From Acidithiobacillus sp. (GTDB taxonomy: Bacteria; Pseudomonadota; Gammaproteobacteria; Acidithiobacillales; Acidithiobacillaceae): a stretch of DNA of 64,000 bases. Within the stretch, counting starts at the first letter, position 1. The number at the start of each line of letters is the position of its first letter. Positions 45,050-55,120 of the stretch are shown here, in pieces. A program made the position numbers and the translations under genes. The stretch covers positions 80,734 to 144,733 of the forward strand of contig JAQVDS010000003.1 in assembly GCA_028697715.1 (NCBI GenBank), in the 5' to 3' direction. The notes below the pieces were generated by a model, which was not told the DNA's origin, did not search any database, and saw only the letters and a list, made by a program, of their open reading frames with translations.

Positions 45050-45962
45050 AGTGCAGCCACTCGGGATGATCGTTGCGACGTCCCGCTACGGTGTCGAAGT
45101 AGCGGCTCTGCAGCGCTTCCGTGATCGGGCCACGCCGTCCATTGCCGATCTTGCGGTCATCGATTTCGCGGATGGGGGTCACCTCTGCAGCGGTACCGGT
45201 GAAGAAGGCCTCGTCGGCAATGTAGAATTCATCACGGGTGAGCTGTTTCTCGACGATCGGAATGCCGGCATCGCGGGCAAAGCGGAGAATCGTATCGCGG
45301 GTGATGCCTTCCAGAGCGCTGGTGAGAGTAGGGGTATACAGGATCCCGTCGCGTACCATGAAGACGTTCTCGCCGGAACCTTCCGCCACATAGCCCTCGC
45401 GGTCGAGGAGCAATGCCTCGTCGTAGCCGCCATTGTGCGCCTCGCGATGGGCCAGCATGGAGTTCATGTAGTTGCCGCTGGCCTTGGCCTTGCACAGATG
45501 AATATTGACATGGTGGCGACTGAAGGAGCTGACCTTGACGCGAATACCTCGCTCCAGCGCCTCCTGCCCTAGGTAACTGCCCCAGGGCCAGGCGGCGATC
45601 AGGCCATGCACCTTGAGGCCCTTGGCGGCCAGTCCCATGCCTTCCGAGCCGTAAAAAAAGAGCGGGCGGATATAGGCCGATTCCAGGCCATTGGCGCGGA
45701 TGACTTCCTTGGTTGCCTCGTTGATCTCTTCCGGGGAAAACGACACGTCCATCTGCAGGATCTTGGCACTGTTGAAGAAACGTTTGGTGTGCTCTGGCAA
45801 ACGGAAGATTGCAGCCCCGCGCTCCGTGGCATAGGCCCGCTCGCCTTCAAAGCAACCCAGCCCGTAATGCAGGGAATGGGTCAAGCCGTGCACCGTGGCT
45901 TCGCGCCAAGGAACGAGCTTGCCATCAAACCAAATGAAACCATCGCGATCTGCCATTGACAT
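45039..45962 (-). CDS. ilvE: Branched-chain amino acid aminotransferase
   Basis: PLP enzyme for the last step of valine, leucine and isoleucine synthesis. Seen: GFIWFDGKLVPWREATVHGL, THSLHYGLGCFEGERAYAT, KASGNYMNSMLAHREAHNGG followed by the PLP region YDEALLLDREGYVAEGSGEN, and FFTGTAAEVTPIREIDDRKI. All are class IV aminotransferase motifs of the IlvE type. ATG 45962 has GGAG six bases upstream, inside the glnE end. 307 residues is normal. Confidence 0.95.
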   Translation of the reverse strand: MSMADRDGFIWFDGKLVPWREATVHGLTHSLHYGLGCFEGERAYATERGAAIFRLPEHTKRFFNSAKILQMDVSFSPEEINEATKEVIRANGLESAYIRPLFFYGSEGMGLAAKGLKVHGLIAAWPWGSYLGQEALERGIRVKVSSFSRHHVNIHLCKAKASGNYMNSMLAHREAHNGGYDEALLLDREGYVAEGSGENVFMVRDGILYTPTLTSALEGITRDTILRFARDAGIPIVEKQLTRDEFYIADEAFFTGTAAEVTPIREIDDRKIGNGRRGPITEALQSRYFDTVAGRRNDHPEWLHYVD

Positions 45963-45965
45963 CGT

Positions 45966-48770
45966 TTACTCCTCAAGGGGCCCCAAGCCCAGTCGTATCG
46001 TCCATTCTTGCACCTGCCGTGCGGCATTGCGCAACATCACCAGCTGCGGATCGCCAGGCTCCAGTACCGGCGCCTCCAGGCGCAGCCAGCGGCGGTTTTC
46101 TGCATCGCGCAGGACACACCAGGCATCCAGTAAATCTTCCACGGCTCTCGCTTCCCAAAGTCCCGAATTGCCCAGCACCAGCAGGGCCTCGCGCGTTCCG
46201 GTTGGCGGCAGCAAAGCGGGATTGTCCGCAGAATGGGCAAGAATAGCAAACTGTACGAGAAATTCGATATCCAGCAAGGCACCGGGGCTCAGCTTCAGGT
46301 GAAAATGATCTTTGGCAATCGGCTTTTCCCGCGCAATGCGCTGGCGCATATCGCGAATCTCCCTGGCCAACACCTGCGGGTCGCGGTGACGCAGCAGAAT
46401 CTCCTCGCGCAACGCGGTAAATTTCTGTCCCAGTCGTGCATCCCCGGCCAGGAAGCGGGCACGGGTGAGGGCCTGATGCTCCCAGGTCCAGGCCGACTCG
46501 CGCTGGTACTTGAGAAAAGCTGGTAGGGAACTCACCAAGGGGCCGGATTGCCCGCTGGGGCGCAGACGCATGTCGATTTCATAGAGGGTGCCGGCGCGAG
46601 TCAGGACCGTGAGAATATGAATGAGCTTTTGTCCGAGGCGGGCAAACCAAGCTGCAGCGTTGAGGGGAATCCGTCCATCGCTCTCTGATTCTGCTGGTGC
46701 GTCGTAGAGAAACACCAGATCGAGATCGGAGGCGAGACCCATTTCTCTGCCACCCAGCTTTCCGTAGGCGATGACGGCGAAAGGGGGCTCCGCGTAGCCT
46801 GGAAGGCCCCCATGTTGCTGCTGCATGGCCGCAACTGCCCAGGGGAGCGCGGTCTGCAAACAGAATGCCGCCAGCTCGCTAAGCTCCGGCAAAAGCCAGA
46901 GGATATCCCTTTTGCCGGACCAGAACGCACTCGCCATCAACAACATCTCGGTATTCTTGAAACGTCGCAGCAGATCCATCGCCTCTTCCAGATCGCGATC
47001 AGGGTCCTGCGTGAAGAGCTTCGGCCAGTCGCGTGCCGCCGCGGAACGCCCGCACAGTACATCTTCTAGCAAAGAGGGGAAACGGGTCAGTTCCTGGGCC
47101 AGCCAAGGGCTTTCCAGAAATTCCTCGAGGCGTTCCAGCCAATGGGGATTTTCTGCCAGGAGCGCGAGGTATTGCGCCTGTCCCAGCAGTGCATCGAGAA
47201 GCTGCAGATAGCGATGCAGCCGTTCACCGGCCGACGTTCCCCGGGCCAGACGCCGCAGAATGGCTGGCAGCAGGGTATCGAGCCGCGCCTGCCCGCGCTG
47301 GGAAAGCTGCAGAACCCGCCGACTGCGGGCGAAACGGCGCAACTCTAGCCAACTCTCCTTGGCCTCTGCCGCTGGAAGAAGGGCACTCCAAGCGAGCGGG
47401 ATGGTCTCGTCAATGGCATTACGGGCTGCGAGCCAGGTGATCTGCGCGGGATCTTCCTCATCGTTTGCCGCGGCTCCGGGTAGCGTCTGCAGGAATATTT
47501 CGTGCACCTGCTGGCGCCCGTGTGTAATTTCTGTTCGCAGGCTCTCGGGTTGGGCAAATTCCAGTGCACAAGCGAGACGTTGCCAGTCCAGGGCCTCTGT
47601 CGGAAGCCGTTGGGTCTGGCGGTCTTCGATCATTTGCAGAGCATGCTCTACCCGGCGCCAAAGGCGGTAATATTTGCGTAGAATTGCCACCGCATCCTTT
47701 GCTAGCAGACCTGCAGCGGAAAGATTTTCGAGGCTTTGCAGGGTATTGCGCTCGCGTAGGGTGAGTAGGCGTCCGCCGTGAATCAGCTGCAATGACTGCA
47801 CGATGAACTCGATTTCGCGGATGCCGCCGAGCCCCTTCTTGATGTCCTGGCTGGCCTGTCCCTGCTCTGCATCCATCAAGGCCTTGACACGGCGCAGGCC
47901 AGCGAGGGCGGTAAAGTCCAGATAGCGTCGGTAGAGAAAGGGTTGCAGACGTTCCAGGATTTCCTCGCCAAAGACCAGATCCCCGGCGACCGGGCGAGCC
48001 TTGAGCAAGGCATAGCGCTCCCAGCTGCGGCCATGGTGATGGTAATACTGCTCCAGGGCGTCTCCTGTCACGCAGAGGGGGCCGGCATCGCCGAAGGGGC
48101 GCAGGCGCATGTCCACGCGAAAGACAAAGCCCTCGGCTCGCAGTTCTGCCAAGGCGCGAATCACCCATTGCCCCAGACGCTGGAAATAGCTGGGATTGTC
48201 CAGGGGCAGGGGGCCGTCGCTTTCGCCGGACGCGCCATAAACAAAGAGCAGGTCGATGTCAGAAGAGAGATTGAGTTCCCTGCCGCCCAGTTTGCCCATG
48301 CCAAAAATCACGAAAGGAACGCTGGCGCCGGCTTCATCACGGGGACTCCCATGGCGTTTTTGCAGGGCTTGTTGGCCATAGGCAAGGGCAGCCTGCAGGG
48401 ATTCCTCTGCGAGATTGCTCAAGGCGAGCAGGGTTTCGTCGAGGGCGTCGGGGCCGCGCAGGTCCCGCCAGAGGATCTGCAACATGCGAAGCTGTCGGTG
48501 CCGGCGCAAAAGCGCCAGGAACTCCTCTTCGGGCATCTCCGCCGACCAGACGAGGGACGAGGGTGGGGCGGCCAGTTGTGCCATCCGGGCCGGCCGGCGC
48601 TCGAGTAGGCGGCGGGCGAAGGGGCTGGCGACGAGCAGGCGCTGCAGGCGCAGCTCTGTTTCCTGATCGCCAGAGTAAGCTTGCCGCAGTGCAGCGAGCG
48701 CGTCCTGCACCTTGGCGGCTTCGTCGGGAAAATTCGCAAGGTCCGCAAGGCAGAGTCTTTCGTCTTTCAT
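45966..48770 (-). CDS. glnE: Bifunctional glutamine synthetase adenylyltransferase/adenylyl-removing enzyme
   Basis: Controls glutamine synthetase by adenylylation and its reversal in response to PII. The 934-residue protein holds two nucleotidyltransferase domains in the usual order. The N-terminal removing domain has FGMGKLGGRELNLSSDIDLL (about residue 160), and the C-terminal adenylylating domain has IAYGKLGGREMGLASDLDLV (about 660), both with G-x-LGG and SD-x-DL. Each is followed by VDMRLRP or IDMRLRPSG. The stop is three bases from ilvE. The pairing with ilvE is common in related genomes. Confidence 0.95.
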   Translation of the reverse strand: MKDERLCLADLANFPDEAAKVQDALAALRQAYSGDQETELRLQRLLVASPFARRLLERRPARMAQLAAPPSSLVWSAEMPEEEFLALLRRHRQLRMLQILWRDLRGPDALDETLLALSNLAEESLQAALAYGQQALQKRHGSPRDEAGASVPFVIFGMGKLGGRELNLSSDIDLLFVYGASGESDGPLPLDNPSYFQRLGQWVIRALAELRAEGFVFRVDMRLRPFGDAGPLCVTGDALEQYYHHHGRSWERYALLKARPVAGDLVFGEEILERLQPFLYRRYLDFTALAGLRRVKALMDAEQGQASQDIKKGLGGIREIEFIVQSLQLIHGGRLLTLRERNTLQSLENLSAAGLLAKDAVAILRKYYRLWRRVEHALQMIEDRQTQRLPTEALDWQRLACALEFAQPESLRTEITHGRQQVHEIFLQTLPGAAANDEEDPAQITWLAARNAIDETIPLAWSALLPAAEAKESWLELRRFARSRRVLQLSQRGQARLDTLLPAILRRLARGTSAGERLHRYLQLLDALLGQAQYLALLAENPHWLERLEEFLESPWLAQELTRFPSLLEDVLCGRSAAARDWPKLFTQDPDRDLEEAMDLLRRFKNTEMLLMASAFWSGKRDILWLLPELSELAAFCLQTALPWAVAAMQQQHGGLPGYAEPPFAVIAYGKLGGREMGLASDLDLVFLYDAPAESESDGRIPLNAAAWFARLGQKLIHILTVLTRAGTLYEIDMRLRPSGQSGPLVSSLPAFLKYQRESAWTWEHQALTRARFLAGDARLGQKFTALREEILLRHRDPQVLAREIRDMRQRIAREKPIAKDHFHLKLSPGALLDIEFLVQFAILAHSADNPALLPPTGTREALLVLGNSGLWEARAVEDLLDAWCVLRDAENRRWLRLEAPVLEPGDPQLVMLRNAARQVQEWTIRLGLGPLEE

Positions 48771-48836
48771 GGCGCTTATCCCATCTTTTGCGATCTCTGT
48801 ATCATGATGCCTGACTTACCACTCGTCTGTCTGTGC

Positions 48837-48866
48837 TTGTGCGAAAGGCCCCGCTCTTGCTAAACT
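48837..48866 (+). promoter_or_regulatory. Likely promoter of the tRNA-Leu gene
   Basis: TTGTGC (48837-48842), an 18-base spacer and TAAACT (48861-48866) lie 14 bases before the mature tRNA 5' end, in the gap divergent from glnE. Confidence 0.5.
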
Positions 48867-48880
48867 TACCGGATATGTAA

Positions 48881-48967
48881 GCCGGGATGGCGGAATTGGT
48901 AGACGCGCCGGACTCAAAATCCGGTGGTGGTGACACCGTGTCGGTTCGACTCCGACTCTCGGTACCA
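48881..48967 (+). tRNA. tRNA-Leu (anticodon CAA)
   Basis: 87-base class II tRNA. The acceptor stem GCCGGGA pairs with TCTCGGT, CCA is encoded (48965-48967), and the D-arm has GGAATTGGTAGACGC. The anticodon stem GCCGGA/TCCGGT encloses CTCAAAA with anticodon CAA at 48915-48917. The long variable arm is TGGTGGTGACACCG and the T-arm TCGGTTCGACTCCGA. It reads UUG codons. Confidence 0.97.
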
Positions 48968-48975
48968 TGTTGAGG

Positions 48976-49002
48976 AAAAGCCCGGATCATCCGGGCTTTT
49001 TT
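48976..49002 (+). terminator. Intrinsic terminator after tRNA-Leu
   Basis: GCCCGGA (48980-48986), loop TCA, TCCGGGC (48990-48996), then six T. It is a standard rho-independent terminator ending the tRNA transcript; an A-run upstream makes it nearly symmetric. Confidence 0.9.
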
Positions 49003-49034
49003 GTGGCTGCAACGTTGTCTGCGGAGACCGAATC

Positions 49035-49544
49035 GTGCAAAAACTCATGCCTTATCGTTGGCTAGCGCTGGCCACCCTTGCTGCTGCGGTGCCACTGAGT
49101 GGCTGCGTTGCCCTGCTGGGCGCTGGTGCCGGGGCGGGAGCGGTTACCTACGTTGAAAATGGCGGAGTGGCGAACTATTACGCCTATTATCCGGTGTCTG
49201 TGGCGCGGGCATCCCAAGCGACGCAGGCCGCCTTTTCCCAGGTCGGTATCCAGTACCAGGGTATGATCCAGAAAACTCCTACCGAAGTCATGATCGAGGG
49301 CAGCGATGCCAAGGCGCAACGGGTGAAGGTGAATATCACCTCCATGGCCACCGATGTTAGCAAGGTCAATATCCGCGTTGGCACCTTTGGCGACAAGAAA
49401 GTCTCCCTGGACTTCCAGCGAGCGTTAGCCAGCCAGCTCGGCATGCAACCCACGGCGCAGGCGCCGGCATCGGTCACGCCACCTGCGGCACCGGCCCCAG
49501 CAGCCCCCGCTCCCCAAGAACAGCAGACGATCCCACTACAGTAA
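49035..49544 (+). CDS. DUF3568-type lipoprotein
   Basis: 169-residue predicted lipoprotein. The signal peptide (LMPYRWLALATLAAAVPLSG) is followed by a lipobox Cys and a glycine-rich start (VALLGAGAGAGAVTYVENG). The conserved body, YYPVSVARASQATQAAFSQV and then TEVMIEGSDAKAQRVKVNI, is DUF3568-like. A Pro/Ala-rich tail ends it. GTG 49035 is chosen because GGAG lies eight bases upstream; ATG 49047 is also possible. The function of the family is unknown. Confidence 0.82.
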   Translation: MQKLMPYRWLALATLAAAVPLSGCVALLGAGAGAGAVTYVENGGVANYYAYYPVSVARASQATQAAFSQVGIQYQGMIQKTPTEVMIEGSDAKAQRVKVNITSMATDVSKVNIRVGTFGDKKVSLDFQRALASQLGMQPTAQAPASVTPPAAPAPAAPAPQEQQTIPLQ

Positions 49545-49552
49545 ATTTCTGC

Positions 49553-50638
49553 TCATTGCGAATCCTGACCCACCGCTGCAGAAATGTTGGCAAAGCCGTC
49601 ACGACGCAACAGCGTCGAGAGTTCTTCGGGGAAGGCGCGCAGCATTTGGCTGCCGCCCCAGATCCAGCCGCTATAACTCTGTACTAGACTGGCCCCCGCA
49701 AGAATCTTGGCGTAGGCGTCCGCCGCCGAAAAGATCCCGCCCACGCCAATGATCGGCAATCTGCCCTGACTGGCCCGGTAGACCTTCGCCACCACTTGCG
49801 TTGCCAGATCGCGTAGAGGGGCGCCACTCAGCCCCCCGGCCTGCTCGTCATGGGGCCAATGGATCGGGCGCGACAGGGTGGTATTGCCAACGATGAAGCC
49901 ATCCAGCAGCGGCTCGTCTGCCAGTGCCAGCGCGCCGAGAGCAGCGATACCCTCGTCCTCCAGATCCGGGGCAATCTTCAACAGCAACGGCGCTGGCGCC
50001 TGCTGGCCCAGCGCCTCTCGACGAAGCTCCTGCAGGCGCTGGAGTAGGGGACGCAAATATTCCAGTTGTTGGAGTTGACGCAGACCTGGAGTGTTGGGGG
50101 AGCTGACATTGACCACCAGATAATCTGCGTAGGGTGCTAGGTAGCCTAGGACCTTTGCGTAATCCGCGACCGCGTTCTCCAGTTCCGTGTCTTTGTTTTT
50201 ACCGAGATTGATCCCGAGGGGTACCGGCAGCGGTCCGGCGCTACGGATGTTCTCTGCCACCGCCTCCATGCCGCTGCTGGGAAAGCCCATGCGGTTGATC
50301 ACTGCCTGTTCCTGCGGGTAGCGAAAGAGGCGGGGCCGGGGGTTCCCTGCCTGCGGCAGCGGCGTGACCGTACCAATTTCGAGAAAGGCAAAACCCATGG
50401 CGGCCAAGGCGGGTAGGGCGCGGGCGTCCTTGTCGAAGCCCGCCGCGAGACCAAGTGGATGGGCAAAGTCGAGCCCCCAGATCGTCTGTCGCAACCTTTC
50501 ATCGAGGGAGGATGCCGGCCACAGGTGTGCGCGGGTGTGCGGCATGCGGCCTAGGGCTTCCAGAGCGCGCAAGGTCCACTCGTGCGCCCGCTCGGGGTCC
50601 TGCTGAAAGAGGATGCTGCGTAGCAGGGCCTCGATCAT
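49553..50638 (-). CDS. pyrD: Dihydroorotate dehydrogenase (quinone), class 2
   Basis: FMN enzyme oxidising dihydroorotate to orotate with membrane quinone (pyrimidine synthesis). The 361-residue class 2 form has the N-terminal helical extension for quinone binding ([20 protein letters not shown]). It also has [73 protein letters not shown] with the catalytic Ser, and [20 protein letters not shown]. It overlaps hemF by four bases. Confidence 0.96.
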   Translation of the reverse strand: MIEALLRSILFQQDPERAHEWTLRALEALGRMPHTRAHLWPASSLDERLRQTIWGLDFAHPLGLAAGFDKDARALPALAAMGFAFLEIGTVTPLPQAGNPRPRLFRYPQEQAVINRMGFPSSGMEAVAENIRSAGPLPVPLGINLGKNKDTELENAVADYAKVLGYLAPYADYLVVNVSSPNTPGLRQLQQLEYLRPLLQRLQELRREALGQQAPAPLLLKIAPDLEDEGIAALGALALADEPLLDGFIVGNTTLSRPIHWPHDEQAGGLSGAPLRDLATQVVAKVYRASQGRLPIIGVGGIFSAADAYAKILAGASLVQSYSGWIWGGSQMLRAFPEELSTLLRRDGFANISAAVGQDSQ

Positions 50639-51525
50639 GCCCAGGCCTGCGGGGTGAGAAACTCCTCCTTGAGGCGTGCTTCCGGGCTGCCCGGCTCGCC
50701 CTGCCAGTCATATTCCCAGGCGGCGAGCGGTGGCAGGGACATCAGGATGCTTTCTGTGCGCCCCCCCGACTGTAGGCCGAAGAGGGTGCCGCGATCGTAG
50801 ACCAGATTGAACTCCACGTAGCGCCCCCGACGCAGCAACTGAAACTGTCGCTCCCGTCCGCCATAGGGTAGGTCCCGGCGGCGCGCGGTAATCGGCAGGT
50901 AACTCGGCAGGAAGCTGCGCGCGACATCTTCCCAGAAGGCCTGCAAGGCAGCGCCGTCCCCCTGCAGGTCGTCGAAAAAGATACCGCCCACCCCGCGCAT
51001 TTCGTTGCGGTGGCGAATGGTAAAGTACTCATCACACCATGCCTTGAAGCGTGGGTAAAAGGTGGAATCGTGCCGGTCGCAGGCGCTTTTGAGGGTACGA
51101 TGAAAATGCTCGGCATCTTCCACAAAGCCATAGATGGGCGTGAGATCGGCACCACCGCCAAACCACCAGACATCTCCTGCCTGAAAGAAGCGGTAATTCA
51201 TGTGGACGATGGGTACATAGGGATTGCGTGGATGCAGCACCAGGGATACGCCCAGGGCATGGAAGGGCTTGCCGGCGATCTGGGGACGATTGACCGTGGC
51301 CGATGGCGGTAGCTGTGCGCCAGAGACACGGGAAAAATTGACTCCGCCTTTTTCGAAGAGATCGCCGTCGCTAATCACCCGGGTACGGCCACCGCCTCCT
51401 TCGGCACGCTCCCAACGATCCTCGCGGAACTGCGCGACACCATCCGCTGCCGCGAGCTGGGTACAGATCTCATCCTGCAGGTTCAGTAAAAATGTTTCTA
51501 AGTCATCGGGTTGCGGGGTTGTCAT
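50635..51525 (-). CDS. hemF: Oxygen-dependent coproporphyrinogen III oxidase
   Basis: Decarboxylates coproporphyrinogen III using O2 in heme synthesis, evidence for aerobic growth. The 296-residue protein includes [60 protein letters not shown] and [23 protein letters not shown] 51525 has AGGAG upstream and touches the tsaC stop (TGATG). The same frame stays open far upstream across tsaC, but that extension is not coding. Confidence 0.95.
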   Translation of the reverse strand: MTTPQPDDLETFLLNLQDEICTQLAAADGVAQFREDRWERAEGGGGRTRVISDGDLFEKGGVNFSRVSGAQLPPSATVNRPQIAGKPFHALGVSLVLHPRNPYVPIVHMNYRFFQAGDVWWFGGGADLTPIYGFVEDAEHFHRTLKSACDRHDSTFYPRFKAWCDEYFTIRHRNEMRGVGGIFFDDLQGDGAALQAFWEDVARSFLPSYLPITARRRDLPYGGRERQFQLLRRGRYVEFNLVYDRGTLFGLQSGGRTESILMSLPPLAAWEYDWQGEPGSPEARLKEEFLTPQAWA

Positions 51526-52088
51526 CAGCCACTCCTGAGCACTTTGCCACTCCGGGCATCGAGAATGCGGCTGGGGCGACGGGCGCCCCCGAGCCGTGCA
51601 GGGAGCACCGTTATCCGGCGCCCAAAGTACCGTTGAACCTCGCGCAAGGAGCGCGCGGGTTTCTTGCCTGCGGGATTGGCGCTGGTGGAAACAATGGCGC
51701 CGCCAAATGCCGCACTGAGACGTTGCACCCCAGGATGGGCGCTGACGCGCAAAGCGATGCCGCTGTGCCGGCCACGAATCCACTGGGGGCAATAGGCGCG
51801 GGCGGGCAGGATCAGGGTAGTGCCTGGCCAATAGGTAACCGGATCCAGGGCCAGAGGTAGTCCATCCTGGTAATACTTGCGGGCGTGCCGCTCCTGCCCG
51901 GTGATGAGCAGGACCCCTTTTTTCTGAGGTCGTCGCTTGGTTTGCAGAATCTTGCGGAAGGCGCGCAACTGCCGGGGATCGCAACCGAGGCCCCAGACCC
52001 CTTCGGTAGGGTAGGCAAGTATCCCACCGCCACGCAGACAGGCCACGGCCCGGCGCAGATCCTGGCGGCGTGGGCTGCGCGGTAGCAT
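51525..52088 (-). CDS. tsaC: Threonylcarbamoyl-AMP synthase (Sua5/YrdC family)
   Basis: Makes threonylcarbamoyl-AMP for the t6A37 tRNA modification. The 187-residue YrdC-domain protein has [20 protein letters not shown] (residues about 21-40), [20 protein letters not shown], and [20 protein letters not shown]. The short TsaC form lacks the Sua5 C-terminal domain. Stop and hemF start share a base. Confidence 0.93.
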   Translation of the reverse strand: MLPRSPRRQDLRRAVACLRGGGILAYPTEGVWGLGCDPRQLRAFRKILQTKRRPQKKGVLLITGQERHARKYYQDGLPLALDPVTYWPGTTLILPARAYCPQWIRGRHSGIALRVSAHPGVQRLSAAFGGAIVSTSANPAGKKPARSLREVQRYFGRRITVLPARLGGARRPSRILDARSGKVLRSG

Positions 52089-52096
52089 ATCTTGCG

Positions 52097-53356
52097 TCAG
52101 GCGCGATTGCGCGCGCGCCAGCCGATGTCCTGGCGCAACTGCTTGCCGGGCCAGCGAATCTTGGCCGCCAGGGCATAGGCGCGCTGCTGCGCCTGCGCAA
52201 CGCTGTCGCCCAGGGTCGTAACGCCCAAGACTCGTCCGCCAGCGGTGACGATGCCGCTATCCTGAGTGCGTGTGCCGGCGTGAAAGACCTTGCCATCCTC
52301 GGCCTCGGCCTGCGGCAGCCCGAGGATGGCGCTACCACTTTGCACCGCATCGGGATAGCCAGGCGCGGCAAGGACCACACAGAGAGCGGTACGCGGGTCC
52401 CAGTCGAGAGTGGCGGGGAGGGGATCGGCAGAGGCCGCAGCCTGCAGGACCGGGTACAGATCCGAGCGCAGGCGAAAAAGCAGGGGCTGGGTTTCCGGAT
52501 CGCCGAGACGGCAGTTGAATTCCAGCACCTTCGGGCCGCTTGCGGTCATCATCAGGCCGGCATAGAGAAAGCCACGGTAACTCAGACCCTCTTGCTGCAG
52601 GGCGCGGGCCATGGGCTGCATGATCTCGCGGCGCACCCGCTCGCTCATTGCCGTGTCCAGGACCGGGGTGGGGGAGTAGGCCCCCATGCCGCCGGTGTTC
52701 GGTCCCTGATCGCCATCGCGCAGACGCTTGTGGTCCTGCGAGCCGGCCAGGGGCAATACCTGCCCGTCACTGAGGATGGCGATGAAGCTGGCCTCCTCAC
52801 CTTCGAGAAATTCTTCCAGCAGGACCGGACCCCAGGCCAGGAAACGTTGCAGCGCTTCGTTGGCCTCCGCGCGGGTCTGAGCGATGACCACACCCTTACC
52901 GCTCGCCAGGCCGTCAGCCTTGACGACCATGGGCAGGGCGCAGGTCTGCAGAAACTCCTGTCCAGTGGCGAGAGAGATAATGCGACGATAGGCGGCGGTG
53001 GGGATGCCGTGGCGCTCCATGAACTCTTTGGCGAAGGCCTTGCTCCCTTCCAGGTGCGCCGCTGCAGCGTTGGGGCCAAAGACCGCGATGCCGCTGCGCC
53101 GCAGGGCATCGGCCACGCCGGCCACCAGAGGGGCTTCCGGCCCGATCACCACTAATGACACGCCGGCCTTATGCGCTGCGGCCACGATATCGGCGCTGAC
53201 TACCGGCGATAGATCCAGATTACGGCACTTGGGCTCCTCTGCAGTACCCGGGTTGCCAGGAACGCAAATGACTTCCGCTATCTCGGCGGACTGTGCCAGT
53301 TTCCAGGCGATGGCATGCTCACGACCACCCCCCCCCAATACCATGACCTTCTGCAT
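52097..53356 (-). CDS. purD: Phosphoribosylamine--glycine ligase
   Basis: ATP-grasp enzyme joining glycine to phosphoribosylamine in purine synthesis. The 419-residue protein has [79 protein letters not shown] and [23 protein letters not shown] 53356 is chosen because AAGGAG lies six bases upstream; the in-frame ATG at 53377 precedes that site. It follows purH closely. Confidence 0.96.
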   Translation of the reverse strand: MQKVMVLGGGGREHAIAWKLAQSAEIAEVICVPGNPGTAEEPKCRNLDLSPVVSADIVAAAHKAGVSLVVIGPEAPLVAGVADALRRSGIAVFGPNAAAAHLEGSKAFAKEFMERHGIPTAAYRRIISLATGQEFLQTCALPMVVKADGLASGKGVVIAQTRAEANEALQRFLAWGPVLLEEFLEGEEASFIAILSDGQVLPLAGSQDHKRLRDGDQGPNTGGMGAYSPTPVLDTAMSERVRREIMQPMARALQQEGLSYRGFLYAGLMMTASGPKVLEFNCRLGDPETQPLLFRLRSDLYPVLQAAASADPLPATLDWDPRTALCVVLAAPGYPDAVQSGSAILGLPQAEAEDGKVFHAGTRTQDSGIVTAGGRVLGVTTLGDSVAQAQQRAYALAAKIRWPGKQLRQDIGWRARNRA

Positions 53357-53369
53357 TGCCGTCTCCTTC

Positions 53370-54941
53370 TCAGCCATGCCGGAAGTGGCGCACGCTGGTG
53401 AAGACCATCGCTATGCCTTGTTCGTTGGCACTGGCGATGACCTCTTCATCGCGAATCGAGCCGCCGGGCTGGATGATCGCCTTGACGCCCGCCGCAGCGG
53501 CGGCATCCACTCCATCACGGAAGGGGAAAAAGGCATCCGAGGCCAGAGCCGCGCCCTGCAGCGAAAAACCCAGTTCTTCCGCCTTGGCAGCACCGCAGCG
53601 GGCGGCATCCACACGACTCATCTGCCCGGCTCCCACTCCTAGGGTGCGTCCAGCGTTGGCGTAGACAATGGCATTGGAGCGCACATGTTTGGCAATTTTC
53701 CAGGCAAAGCGGAGATCGCGATATTCGTCGGTGCTGGGTTCGCGTGCCGTCACTATCCGCCACTGACCCTCGTCCTCGACGAGATCATCAAAGTCCTGCA
53801 GCAATAAACCGCCACGTACCCGTTTGAAGTCCCAGGCATTGGCCTGGCGCCATTGCTGCGGATCGCCAAAGGCCAGCACCCGGAGATTTTTCTTGCGCGC
53901 CAGGATGTCTGCTGCCTCGCGCGTGACTTCCGGGGCGAGAACGACCTCAATAAAGGACTCCGTCATCGCCTGGGCAAGCACTGCATCGATGCTGCGATTG
54001 CAGGCAATGACGCTGCCAAAGGCGGATACCGGGTCGGCGGACCAGGCGCGGGCGAAGGCGTCGGCGGCATCTCGACCGATGGCGGCACCGCAAGGATTGC
54101 CATGTTTGATGATGGCACAGGCGGGTTCGGCAAATTCGAGCACCAGATTGACTGCAGCGTCGCTGTCACCAAGATTATTGTAGGAGAGCTCCTTGCCCTG
54201 CAACTGCTGGGCATGGGCCAGACCGGAGCCGCTGGCATCGGCATAAAAAGCCGCCTGCTGGTGGGGGTTTTCGCCATAGCGCAGACCCTGTTTCTGTTCG
54301 AGCTGCAGGGTCAGGATGCGCGGAAACACATCCGCTTCCCCGGGATCGTCGAGATGCCGGGAGAGGTGATTGGCGATCAGGCCATCATAGCGGGCGGTAT
54401 GGGCGAAGACCTTGACCGCCAGACGAAAGCGTAGCTTGGCCCCCACGCCACCGCGGCTCTGTTCCATTTCCCGCAGCACCAGCTCATAGTCTGCGGGATC
54501 GACCACAACGGTCACCCCTTCCCAATTCTTGGCACCGGCACGCAACATGGTGGGTCCGCCGATATCGATCTGTTCGATGGCTTCCTCCAGGGTGACACCG
54601 GGCCGGGCGATGGTCGCCTCGAAGGGATAGAGATTGACGCAGAGCAGATCGATGGGCGGAATGCCCTCGCGGCGCATGTCCTCCTGATGCTGCGGGTCAT
54701 CGCGGCGGGCGAGCAGGCCACCATGAATTTTGGGGTGCAAGGTCTTCAGCCGGCCTTCGAGCATTTCCGGAAAACCGGTGTAGTCGGCAACCTCGATGAC
54801 GGTCAGGCCGGCCTCCCGCAGCAGGCGGGCAGTGCCGCCGGTAGAAAGGAGTTCAACCCCGTGGGCGGCTAGATTGCGCGCAAATTCTACCACGCCGGTT
54901 TTGTCGGAAACGCTGATGAGAGCCCTTGTGATACCGCCCAT
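53370..54941 (-). CDS. purH: Bifunctional AICAR formyltransferase/IMP cyclohydrolase
   Basis: Last two steps of IMP synthesis. The 523-residue protein begins [20 protein letters not shown] with the MGS-like cyclohydrolase domain ([20 protein letters not shown], then [16 protein letters not shown]). The transformylase domain follows, with [17 protein letters not shown] and the catalytic [14 protein letters not shown] 54941 has AGAGGT upstream and matches the family N-terminus; the frame is open further upstream but crosses a terminator-like leader. Co-transcribed with purD. Confidence 0.96.
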   Translation of the reverse strand: MGGITRALISVSDKTGVVEFARNLAAHGVELLSTGGTARLLREAGLTVIEVADYTGFPEMLEGRLKTLHPKIHGGLLARRDDPQHQEDMRREGIPPIDLLCVNLYPFEATIARPGVTLEEAIEQIDIGGPTMLRAGAKNWEGVTVVVDPADYELVLREMEQSRGGVGAKLRFRLAVKVFAHTARYDGLIANHLSRHLDDPGEADVFPRILTLQLEQKQGLRYGENPHQQAAFYADASGSGLAHAQQLQGKELSYNNLGDSDAAVNLVLEFAEPACAIIKHGNPCGAAIGRDAADAFARAWSADPVSAFGSVIACNRSIDAVLAQAMTESFIEVVLAPEVTREAADILARKKNLRVLAFGDPQQWRQANAWDFKRVRGGLLLQDFDDLVEDEGQWRIVTAREPSTDEYRDLRFAWKIAKHVRSNAIVYANAGRTLGVGAGQMSRVDAARCGAAKAEELGFSLQGAALASDAFFPFRDGVDAAAAAGVKAIIQPGGSIRDEEVIASANEQGIAMVFTSVRHFRHG

Positions 54942-54960
54942 GTGACCTCTTGTCTGCCTG

Positions 54961-55062
54961 TCGTCCGCGGGACGATGAAATAAAAAAGGTACGATCAGGA
55001 AACCTGTCGTACCCAAACCTCCTGATGGAGGGAGCGTTACGTCCACATCGCCAGGGGCGATG
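54961..55062 (-). promoter_or_regulatory. Structured purH leader with intrinsic terminator (candidate attenuator)
   Basis: Read leftward toward purH, four hairpins appear. They are CATCGCC/GGCGATG (55046-55062), CCTCC/GGAGG (55018-55031), GGTACGA...CAGG paired with CCTG...TCGTACC (54988-55013), and TCGTCC/GGACGA (54961-54975). The third is followed on the minus strand by six T (54987-54982), a terminator before the purH start. Bases 55021-55026 can pair instead with 54994-54999 (ATCAGG/CCTGAT), a possible antiterminator. I could not match it to a riboswitch class I remember. Confidence 0.5.
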
Positions 55063-55120
55063 GAATGAGTGAATGATATACCTGGAACGAGAGCTGTGCA
55101 ATAGCCATGAGGAGAAATGG

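Noticed and set aside
51526..52380. A long minus-strand open frame upstream of and in phase with hemF (total 581 codons)
   Set aside because: It overlaps tsaC and purD in another frame, has arginine- and proline-rich composition without motifs, and hemF has its own ribosome site and conserved N-terminus at 51525.
52070..53155. A 361-codon plus-strand open frame opposite purD
   Set aside because: purD motifs are complete on the minus strand; the antisense frame has no recognisable fold.
54961..55062. A ZTP (pfl) riboswitch before purH
   Set aside because: The locus is right for one, but the conserved CUGGGC-type segment and its pairing partner are not found on the minus strand. Left as an unclassified leader.
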